Source: Porticoccaceae bacterium (GTDB lineage Bacteria > Pseudomonadota > Gammaproteobacteria > Pseudomonadales > Porticoccaceae). Taken from it: a DNA stretch of 64,000 bases. The stretch is taken from NCBI GenBank assembly GCA_024644595.1, contig JAHEHL010000009.1:62001-126000 (forward strand), read 5' to 3'. The translations under genes were made by a program, and so were the position numbers. Each line of letters begins with the position of its first letter. The stretch's first letter is position 1. Under the pieces are notes generated by a model. The model did no database searches. It was not told where the DNA came from and worked only from the letters and a program-made list of their open reading frames with translations. Positions 19,124 to 26,924 of the stretch are shown piece after piece.

Positions 19124-21139
19124 TTAACGACGTCGACGTTTTCGGCCAACACCGGGGTCAGCGATAAGCTTTTCCGGGGGTTTTGATACGGTAGAGAAAA
19201 GGTGGGGAAACGGATCGGTTTTATTGGGAAACGCCATAGCATCGACGAAGTAATCCTGAAACTTAGGCTCCATCGCGGTTTCGATGCGCTCGATATTTTT
19301 GACCAAGGATTCAATTACCTGGCGCGACTGCTGGTTTAACAATGCAATTCGAGCGCCGGTTCCAGCAGCATTACCAGCAGAGGAAACCTGATCGAGAGGA
19401 CAGTCGGGGATAAGCCCAAGAATCATTGCGTGCTGAACATTGATATGGCTACCAAAGGCCCCGGCCAAACGAATACGTTCGACACTGTCGACACCCATAT
19501 GATCCATTAACAGCTTCACCCCGGCATAGAGCGCCGCCTTGGCCAGCTGAATCTGACGGATATCATTTTGCGTAATCACGATATCCGACTGCCCGTCGTT
19601 ATCTGATTGATACAGTAGATAAGACCAGGTTCGGTCATTTTGGGTAATCCGCGCTGTGCGTTCAATCAGGTCACCGTCAATGACGCCATCGACTGTCACA
19701 ATTCCCGCCAGATACATCTCGGCAACCACTTCAATAATGCCCGAGCCGCAGATACCCGTCACTGCTGAATCACTGAGCGACGCAGCAAAACCCTGTTCGT
19801 CAGACCATAACTCGGAACCGATCACTTTAAACCGCGGCTCCAGGGTCTCGGGATCAATTCGCACCCGCTCGATAGCACCGGTGGCCGCGCGCTGACCACA
19901 GCTGATCTGCGCACCTTCAAAGGCTGGACCGGTGGGACTGGAGCAGGCCAGGAGGCGGTCGCGATTACCCAGCACAATCTCGGCATTGGTACCCACATCC
20001 ACGAGCAGCGTCATTTGCTCCTGCTCTTGCGGCTCCTCGGAGAGAATCATGCCAGCAGTATCGGCGCCGACATGACCGGCAATACAGGGCAACACATAGA
20101 TGCGGCCACCGGGATTAATCAGCAGACCCATTTCTGCAGCCGGCACCTCGACGGCAGCATCGGTGGTCAGTGCAAAGGGCGCACCACCCAACTCAACCGG
20201 ATCAATACCGAGCAGAATATGGTGCATTATCGGATTGGCCACCAGCGATATTTCAAGAATGTCCGAGACCTCAGCTCCGATTTCTGCGGCGACCTGCGCA
20301 AACAGATTATTCAAAGCACCGCGAATGGCGACCGTCATCTCATCGGCGCCCTCGGGGTGCATCATCACGTAAGAGACGCGGCTCATAAGGTCTTCGCCAA
20401 AGCGAATTTGCGGATTCATTAAACTGGCGCTGGCCAACACACCACCGGTGACAAGATTACAGAGATGGGCAGCCACAGTGGTGGAGCCCACATCGACAGC
20501 TACGGCGTAGGCTTTATCGCGAAATCCAGACCACAGGGCAATAATGGTTTTGTTGCGGTGCACGGCCACAGTGATACCGCGCTTGGCTTCCCGCAGAGCC
20601 GGCTGCAGGGCTTTCAACAGCGCCACATCGATGCTCAGGCCGCTCAATTGCCACTCTTGCTCAAGCACGTCCAATAGTCGCTGCAAGTCGCCTTTGGGCA
20701 CGTGCATATCGGGCTCTTCGACCTGCACATAATAGAGCCGCGTAGCGGCGTCGAGATGTATATCGCGATATTCGGCGTCTTTGCGCACAATCTGACGATG
20801 CACCTGGCTCTCGGGGGGAACATCAATCACCACATCATCGAGAAGCAGAGTGTGACAGCTGAGACGGCGCCCATTTAGCAGTGGTGATTTGCGTTCGCCG
20901 TATTTAATTTCGGTGGCGCAAATCGGTGACAGGTGACTGCTGGCGGACTCAATCTGGTGCTTGGGAAATGAACCATCGGCACAGACAATCTGACAGCGGC
21001 CGCAGAGACCGCGGCCACCGCAGACGGAATCAATATCTACCCCCAAGACCCGGGCAGCATGAAGCAATGGCGTATTGACAGGAAAACTGCCGCGGCGTCC
21101 AGAGGGAGTAAAGACAACCTTAACCATTTGCTCGGTCAT
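19124..21139 (-). CDS. [2Fe-2S] + ASKHA (DUF4445) reductive activator of corrinoid proteins (RACE/RamA-like function)
   Basis: N-terminal ferredoxin motif SVCGGRGLCGRCQIVC; ASKHA motifs AVAVDVGSTTVAAHLCNL, LLVDVGTNAEIVLGN, GICGSGIIEVVAEM; adjacent to methyltransferase genes. Confidence 0.88.
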   Translation of the reverse strand: MTEQMVKVVFTPSGRRGSFPVNTPLLHAARVLGVDIDSVCGGRGLCGRCQIVCADGSFPKHQIESASSHLSPICATEIKYGERKSPLLNGRRLSCHTLLLDDVVIDVPPESQVHRQIVRKDAEYRDIHLDAATRLYYVQVEEPDMHVPKGDLQRLLDVLEQEWQLSGLSIDVALLKALQPALREAKRGITVAVHRNKTIIALWSGFRDKAYAVAVDVGSTTVAAHLCNLVTGGVLASASLMNPQIRFGEDLMSRVSYVMMHPEGADEMTVAIRGALNNLFAQVAAEIGAEVSDILEISLVANPIMHHILLGIDPVELGGAPFALTTDAAVEVPAAEMGLLINPGGRIYVLPCIAGHVGADTAGMILSEEPQEQEQMTLLVDVGTNAEIVLGNRDRLLACSSPTGPAFEGAQISCGQRAATGAIERVRIDPETLEPRFKVIGSELWSDEQGFAASLSDSAVTGICGSGIIEVVAEMYLAGIVTVDGVIDGDLIERTARITQNDRTWSYLLYQSDNDGQSDIVITQNDIRQIQLAKAALYAGVKLLMDHMGVDSVERIRLAGAFGSHINVQHAMILGLIPDCPLDQVSSAGNAAGTGARIALLNQQSRQVIESLVKNIERIETAMEPKFQDYFVDAMAFPNKTDPFPHLFSTVSKPPEKLIADPGVGRKRRRR

Positions 21140-21142
21140 AAC

Positions 21143-22048
21143 TTAGCCTCGACGGCGGCGACCGCCTCGCACCCGGCCCTCACCCTCTGCCGGAGGTTCG
21201 CGATAGGCTCTAATCCAGTTAGCGCAGTCTGGATCATTGCCCATCATTACATCGCCACCGCGCACCGCCTGCATCACTTCCGGGTGCAGCGGACTAGTGA
21301 TAGCAGAGGTCATGCCAGCACCCATAGCCATGGTCAAGAACGCGCTGTTAATCCCGTTGCGGTTGGGCAGGCCAAAACTGACGTTAGAGGCACCACAGGT
21401 GGTGTTGACTTTCAATTCTTCGCGCAGCCGACGCACCAGATGCATCACCTGCAAACCCGAGCTATTGATTGCTCCAATCGGCATCACCAACGGATCGACC
21501 ACTACATCGCTGTAATGAATGCCGTAGTCAGCCGCGCGTTCAATAATTTTCTTGGCGACTTTAAAACGCTCATTTGGATCTTCAGAAATACCGGTCTCAT
21601 CATTGGAGATCGCCACAACTGAGGCACCGTATTTGGCTACCAGCGGCAGGACACGCTCAAGAACTTCATCTTCACCGGTCACAGAGTTAACCAGCGCTTT
21701 ACCCTGATAAACAGACAGGCCGGCTTCCAGTGCTTCGATAATCGACGAATCAATACTCAGTGGTACATCGGTAATCGACTGCACCAGCTGAATAGCCTCG
21801 GCGAGAATCCGTGGCTCATCGGCTAACGGGATACCCGCATTGACGTCGAGCATCTGGGCACCCGCCGCTACCTGCGCCAGCGCATCGGATTCGACGCGGC
21901 TGTAGTCACCATTTTTCATTTCTTCGGCGAGAATCTTGCGCCCGGTGGGATTGATGCGCTCACCAATAATCACAAATGGCTGATCAAAGCCAATTTTGAC
22001 TTCTCGAGTAGCGGAACTGATGGTGGTGATAGTCATGTCTCTCTCCAA
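21143..22048 (-). CDS. Pterin-binding methyltransferase (methyl-THF:corrinoid methyltransferase-like)
   Basis: FVIIGERINPTGRKILAEEMKNGDYSRVESDALAQVAAGAQMLDVNAGIPLADE, PLSIDSSIIEALEAGL, pterin-binding fold; next to corrinoid genes. Confidence 0.88.
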   Translation of the reverse strand: MERDMTITTISSATREVKIGFDQPFVIIGERINPTGRKILAEEMKNGDYSRVESDALAQVAAGAQMLDVNAGIPLADEPRILAEAIQLVQSITDVPLSIDSSIIEALEAGLSVYQGKALVNSVTGEDEVLERVLPLVAKYGASVVAISNDETGISEDPNERFKVAKKIIERAADYGIHYSDVVVDPLVMPIGAINSSGLQVMHLVRRLREELKVNTTCGASNVSFGLPNRNGINSAFLTMAMGAGMTSAITSPLHPEVMQAVRGGDVMMGNDPDCANWIRAYREPPAEGEGRVRGGRRRRG

Positions 22049-22052
22049 AAAA

Positions 22053-23039
22053 TTATCGGTTCGGATGCCAGGGAGAACGATCTCCTAGCACCCGGGTTTT
22101 TTCTACGATCTCGGCAATTCGGTGTTCCTGCTTGTAAGCCATCAGGTGCACGCCGCTGACGCCCTTCATCTCACGAATCTGCTCAACCATCTCGATACAG
22201 ATATTAACCCCTTCCTGCTTTTGATCTTCGGCGCCAGCGAGACGCTTGATCACTGCATCGGGAATATGCACACCGGCAACATTTTTGCGAATCCACTCCG
22301 CGGACTTGGCCGACGCGAGCGGGCCGACACCAGGCAGAATATAAACTTTCTCATGCAATCCCATATCACAGACTTGAGCCATATAGTTTTTCAGCATGTC
22401 GATATCAAAACAGTACTGAGTCTGCACAAACTGGGCACCGGCAGCGACTTTTTTCGCCAGTCGCAGCGGCCGATAGTCAAACGGCGGAGCAAAAGGATTA
22501 GCCGCCGCACCGAGAAATATCTGCGGTGGCGCGGTCAGCTTGCGCCCGCTTAAAAATTGTCCGTCATCACGCATACCACGCAACATCGACAGCGAGGTCA
22601 TGCAATCCATATCGAAAACCGGTTTAGCTTCCGGGTGGTCACCAGACTGCACTCCATCACCAGTGAGACAGAGAATATTCGAAACGCCCATAGCCGACGC
22701 GCCGAGCACATCGCCCTGCATAGCGATACGATTTTTATCGCGACAGGAGATCTGCATAATCATTGAATAGCCGCGCCGAGTCAGCAGTGCACACATACCG
22801 ACGCTGGACATATGGCAGTTGGCTCCAGAGCCGTCAGTGGCATTGATTGCATCGACATAGCCGTCAAACATCTGCGCTCGCTCATAGACTTCGGCCGGAT
22901 CCGCAGAGTCCGGTGGTGCAATTTCAGCGGTCACTGCAAACTGGCCAGCACGCAAAACACGCTCAAAGCGCCCGGGCGAGACATGACCCGGCAATATCGG
23001 CAGGTTTTCGCCCGCTAAGGGTTCATCATCAAAAATCAT
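22053..23039 (-). CDS. Methylenetetrahydrofolate reductase (MetF-like)
   Basis: FAVTAEIAPPDSADPAEVYERAQ, NILCLTGDGVQSGDHPEAKPVFDMD, AAGAQFVQTQYCFDIDMLKNYM. Confidence 0.9.
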   Translation of the reverse strand: MIFDDEPLAGENLPILPGHVSPGRFERVLRAGQFAVTAEIAPPDSADPAEVYERAQMFDGYVDAINATDGSGANCHMSSVGMCALLTRRGYSMIMQISCRDKNRIAMQGDVLGASAMGVSNILCLTGDGVQSGDHPEAKPVFDMDCMTSLSMLRGMRDDGQFLSGRKLTAPPQIFLGAAANPFAPPFDYRPLRLAKKVAAGAQFVQTQYCFDIDMLKNYMAQVCDMGLHEKVYILPGVGPLASAKSAEWIRKNVAGVHIPDAVIKRLAGAEDQKQEGVNICIEMVEQIREMKGVSGVHLMAYKQEHRIAEIVEKTRVLGDRSPWHPNR

Positions 23040-23497
23040 ATCTCAGCGATCCCCAATTTTTTCCTTACCTCACGCAACCAGGCACTGGTGCCATTGAGAC
23101 GCGAATCCAGAGGTGGTTGAATCACCTGGATGGTCGACTGCGGTTCACCAATGCGCTGACTGCCCTCCCAAGCGGTGACCCAGACACAGGTCATATCCGG
23201 CTTGACCTCGCAGCTGCCATCACCGCGCACACCGCCACAGGGGCCATTGCGCAAAGTCTTCGGACAATTCATCGGACAGGCTAGTCCGGTTGAGCCAAGT
23301 GTGCACTGGCCGCAGGATTTGGAGTCGAACAGGAACCCTTTGACAACCTTTTCGACGTCAGCAAACGGCCCGTCGAGACGCCGGTAGCCAACCTTATTCC
23401 AGACTGGATGCAGAATTAGAAGCAGTTTCTCAAAGGCTTTGTAGATCCGATGCAGCCAGCTCGCATTGCGCACAGACCAGTAGCGAACACTTTTCAT
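23036..23497 (-). CDS. MetV-like / MTHFR C-terminal zinc-binding domain protein
   Basis: 153 aa; CGQCTLGSTGLACPMNCPKTLRNGPCGGVRGDGSCEVKPDMTCVWVTAWEGS matches the pattern of the MTHFR_C (PF12225) family as recalled; overlaps the MetF-like gene. Confidence 0.82.
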   Translation of the reverse strand: MKSVRYWSVRNASWLHRIYKAFEKLLLILHPVWNKVGYRRLDGPFADVEKVVKGFLFDSKSCGQCTLGSTGLACPMNCPKTLRNGPCGGVRGDGSCEVKPDMTCVWVTAWEGSQRIGEPQSTIQVIQPPLDSRLNGTSAWLREVRKKLGIAEI

Positions 23498-23802
23498 TGC
23501 GCGTCTACCTTGAGACCTTTTCCAGCCACCAGCGCGGCAATGTCTTCATTGGAATAGGCTTGCTCAATCTCGCTGGCAAATTGATCGGCCAACTCTTGCG
23601 GACTGCCCTGCTCTGTAATGTTCATGCTAACCCGTCGCCAGTCCTCGAGATACTCATCACTGCCTCCGCGACCAGCGCGCATAGCCGCACGATCTATAGC
23701 CGCTTGAAAACGGTGACTCAGAATAGTTTTGCCACGTTCGCGGCCGCGCTTAACCAGAACCTGAGCCGGAATATCACGCCAAAACACTTCTATTTTTTGC
23801 AT
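23494..23802 (-). CDS. Small 'virulence factor' domain (PF13769-like) protein
   Basis: IEVFWRDIPAQVLVKRGRERGKTILSHRFQAAIDRAAMRAGRGGSDEYLEDWRR; overlaps next gene start. Confidence 0.75.
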   Translation of the reverse strand: MQKIEVFWRDIPAQVLVKRGRERGKTILSHRFQAAIDRAAMRAGRGGSDEYLEDWRRVSMNITEQGSPQELADQFASEIEQAYSNEDIAALVAGKGLKVDAQ

Positions 23803-23818
23803 TGCAAACTCCGCTCGG

Positions 23819-24445
23819 CTAGCTTAATTTTAAAATCTGCGCATCCAGAGCAGTGTGCAAATCACCGTATCCACAGTGATGGTGTTGAAACACTAGGTCC
23901 AAATAATCAGCGGCCTTCTGCGCCGCCAAAACCAGCTTTTGTTCCTGGCGCTGAGACAGGTAAACGAGTTTTTTATAATGGGCAAAAAACTGCTGCCGCA
24001 ATTCGGGATGCTTATCGAGCTGCAACCCTCTTATGACCAAACGCTCAAAGTGCTCAACCAAAAAGTCGGTGAGATAAAATGTCCCCAACTCCTGTTCAGC
24101 AAGCGCGGAAAACTGGTGTTCTCCAGCAAAAAACGCGTAACAGTGCGCGCCAGGCAGCCTCTCAATATTTTCTTCGGCCAGAAGCTGATCAATCTCACCA
24201 CCGGTCCCGCAATCGCCATAGGCGACAAAAATATGCTGATACTTGCCCCGATTTTCGGCGATCTTTGCCCGCAGTTTCGCCGGTATCAACTTCGGGGTGT
24301 TGTGTAACTCAGCATCGAGACACTGCAAATCCATCTGAGACCAAAGACTGCTGTGCTCGAGGCCGGTATTTTTCAGCCAGACTATTTCACGAGCCAGTGC
24401 ACCGCAGGCAATCACTAAAAGTTTTGCCTGCGTCACATCAGACAT
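23819..24445 (-). CDS. DUF1638 protein
   Basis: LLVIACGALAREIVWL, IFVAYGDCGTGGEIDQLL, LPGAHCYAFFAG; within corrinoid operon. Confidence 0.82.
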   Translation of the reverse strand: MSDVTQAKLLVIACGALAREIVWLKNTGLEHSSLWSQMDLQCLDAELHNTPKLIPAKLRAKIAENRGKYQHIFVAYGDCGTGGEIDQLLAEENIERLPGAHCYAFFAGEHQFSALAEQELGTFYLTDFLVEHFERLVIRGLQLDKHPELRQQFFAHYKKLVYLSQRQEQKLVLAAQKAADYLDLVFQHHHCGYGDLHTALDAQILKLS

Positions 24446-25143
24446 TAGGCAGTCTCAAGCGCCCTGCGCTCGGACACTAAACGAATCGCGGTGGTCGCCG
24501 CTTCAGCCGCATCACGACAATAGGCGTCGGCACCTACAGCAAGACCAAACTCTTCGTTAAGCGGTGCGCCGCCAACCATAACAATGTATTTATCGCGCAG
24601 GCCCTGTTCTTTGAGCGCGTCGATAACCACTTTCATGTAGGGCATGGTGGTGGTAAGCAGAGCGGACATTCCAAGAATATCGGGCTGATGACGTTCCAGC
24701 GCCGCAAGGTATTCTTCCACCGAGTTATTGATGCCCATGTCGTGAACTTCAAACCCGGCACCTTCCATCATCATCGCGACCAAATTTTTGCCGATATCGT
24801 GAATATCACCCTTCACGGTGCCAATCACCATCGTACCAACCGGCTTGGCGCCCGTCTCGGCCAATAATGGTTTGAGGATAGCCATCCCACCTTTCATGGA
24901 ATTGGCTGCTAACAGCACTTCCGGGACGAATAGAATTCCGTCACGGAAGTCGATGCCGACCACAGTCATACCGTCGACCAGCGCTTCGCTAAGTACACGC
25001 TCAGCTGACCAGCCACGAGAGAGCAGGATCTCAGTACCTTCTTCAATTTCTTCTTTTAGCCCGTCATACAAATCGTCATGCATCTGCAGAACCAGGTCCT
25101 CGTCGGAGAGGTCGGCCAGGATAATATCGTCTTCGTCAGACAT
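24445..25143 (-). CDS. Corrinoid (cobalamin-binding) methyltransferase protein, MttC/MtbC-like
   Basis: B12-binding motif GTVKGDIHDIGKNLVAMMMEGAGFEVHDMGINN; VPEVLLAANSMKGGMAIL; GGAPLNEEFGLAVGADAYCRDAAEA. Confidence 0.95.
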   Translation of the reverse strand: MSDEDDIILADLSDEDLVLQMHDDLYDGLKEEIEEGTEILLSRGWSAERVLSEALVDGMTVVGIDFRDGILFVPEVLLAANSMKGGMAILKPLLAETGAKPVGTMVIGTVKGDIHDIGKNLVAMMMEGAGFEVHDMGINNSVEEYLAALERHQPDILGMSALLTTTMPYMKVVIDALKEQGLRDKYIVMVGGAPLNEEFGLAVGADAYCRDAAEAATTAIRLVSERRALETA

Positions 25144-25169
25144 GTTTAATTCCTTAAAAAAGCGTTAAC

Positions 25170-26711
25170 TTAATAATCACGGTCGGCAAAAGAACCTTTG
25201 CGACGCGCCATAAAGTCTAAAAGAGACTCGTCTACTGCAGGGTCAATGGCCGGTGCCTGATACTCGTTGAGCATCTTTTTCCACAATCCATTGGCGCGCT
25301 GCGCGGCATCCAGAGCGCCATCCGCAGTCCACTGCTCGAAGCTATTGTTATCTGCTACGGTCGAACGATAGAACGCAGTTTCAAAATTACGCAATGTGTG
25401 CTCCGAACCCAGATAATGTTTGCCTGGGCCCACTTCACGCACTGCATCGAGGGCCTGACCATTCTCAGACATATCCATGCCACCGAGCAGCACGCCTATC
25501 ATGCTGGCCTGGTCGCAATCCATAATAAATTTCTCATACCCCATAGCCAGACCACCCTCGAGCCAACCAGCCGTGTGCAACATAAAATTAACACCGGCCA
25601 GCGCAGAGGTTTGAAGGGTATTAGCAGCCTCATAGGCTGCCTGTGCATCGGGCAGTTTGGAACCACAGAGCCCGCCGCCACTGCGGAACGGCACACCAAG
25701 GCGGCGCGCCAGAGCGGCAGCTGCGTAGATCACCATGCTTGGCTCAGGAGTACCAAAAGTCGGTGCACCAGTTGCCATTGAAACAGCCGCCGCGAAAGTG
25801 CCAAAAATGACCGGCGCACCAGGACGAATTAACTGAGTAAAGGCAATACCGGCCAGCGCTTCGGCGAGAATTTGCGTCACGGTGCCAGCAGTGGTCACAG
25901 GCGACATCGCACCAGCAAGAATAAAGGGTGAGATCACTGTAGCCTGATTATTGCGAGCATAAACCTTTAGTGAACCGAGCATGGTGCCGTCATAAACCAT
26001 GGGCGAGTTGACATTGATCAAGCTGGTCAAAACACAGTTCTGGTCAACAAATTCTTCACCAAACACCAGCTTGGCCATATCCACAGTATCTTGCGCACGC
26101 TCATGATGGGTCACTGAGCCCATCAATGGCTTGTCACTGTGTTTGAAGTGGCTGTAAACCATATCGAAGTGGCGCTTGTTAACCGGCAGGTCAACCGGCT
26201 CGCAGATGGTGCCGCCAGAGTGATGCAGGCCGGGCGCCATATAGGCGAGCTTTACGAAATTATCAAAATCTTCGATGGTGGCGTAACGGCGGCCTTTATC
26301 GATATCGTGAACAAAGGGTGAGCCGTAAGCGGGAACTAAAACCGTTCGCGGTCCACCAATAATGACGTTGCGTTCAGGATTGCGCGCGTATTGTACATAT
26401 TCTCTTGGCGCAGTCGCTTGAATCAGCGAGCGACACAGGCCCTTGGGGAAATGGACACGGGTGCCACGCACATCAGCACCAGCATTTTTCCAGATCTCCA
26501 GTGCTTCAGGATCATCGAGAAAATCGATACCAATCTCTTCAAGGAGAATATCTGCGTTATCTTCAATCAGCTGCAGGCTTTCTTCGCTGAGATATTCCAT
26601 ATAAGGGATTTTGCGCTCGATAAAAGCCGCCTTTTCAACCACCTTATTTTCTCGTGCTTCGCGACGCCCTTCACGGCCGCCACCCTTTCTTCTACTCGCT
26701 CTTTCACTCAT
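25170..26711 (-). CDS. MttB-superfamily methyltransferase (non-pyrrolysine; candidate glycine betaine/quaternary amine methyltransferase)
   Basis: 513 aa uninterrupted ORF; GTICEPVDLPVNKRHFDMVYSHFKHSDKPLMGSV, TQLIRPGAPVIFGTFAAAVSMATGAPTFGTPEPSMVIYAAAALARRLGVPFRSGGGLCGSKLPDAQA. Confidence 0.92.
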   Translation of the reverse strand: MSERASRRKGGGREGRREARENKVVEKAAFIERKIPYMEYLSEESLQLIEDNADILLEEIGIDFLDDPEALEIWKNAGADVRGTRVHFPKGLCRSLIQATAPREYVQYARNPERNVIIGGPRTVLVPAYGSPFVHDIDKGRRYATIEDFDNFVKLAYMAPGLHHSGGTICEPVDLPVNKRHFDMVYSHFKHSDKPLMGSVTHHERAQDTVDMAKLVFGEEFVDQNCVLTSLINVNSPMVYDGTMLGSLKVYARNNQATVISPFILAGAMSPVTTAGTVTQILAEALAGIAFTQLIRPGAPVIFGTFAAAVSMATGAPTFGTPEPSMVIYAAAALARRLGVPFRSGGGLCGSKLPDAQAAYEAANTLQTSALAGVNFMLHTAGWLEGGLAMGYEKFIMDCDQASMIGVLLGGMDMSENGQALDAVREVGPGKHYLGSEHTLRNFETAFYRSTVADNNSFEQWTADGALDAAQRANGLWKKMLNEYQAPAIDPAVDESLLDFMARRKGSFADRDY

Positions 26712-26806
26712 CCTGCACCATCCGTTTAAGGGCCCGAAGCGCCCTGCTCAGTAGTCTAATAATTCGCGAGTGTGTGCCTGTTTACCAAGTTCCGCATCCA
26801 GCTTCG

Positions 26807-26857
26807 CGACCGTCTGATACATCTACGCGACACCGCCTTTTTAGATCATCGGCGACG
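26807..26857. promoter_or_regulatory. Candidate operator upstream of the MttB operon
   Basis: GCGACC / GCGACA / GCGACG repeats (CGAC at 26807, 26828, 26853), resembling the CGACA repeats upstream of soxB. Confidence 0.25.
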
Positions 26858-26924
26858 CTTTTTTTGCCTGCCAGAGAAAGCAACCCTCAGCCAGCAATCA
26901 CAACACCCCTAAACCAGCACCTTG

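Noticed and set aside
26712-26924. Possible cobalamin riboswitch upstream of the MttB operon
   Set aside because: No recognisable B12-box or conserved riboswitch core by eye; a covariance-model search would be needed.
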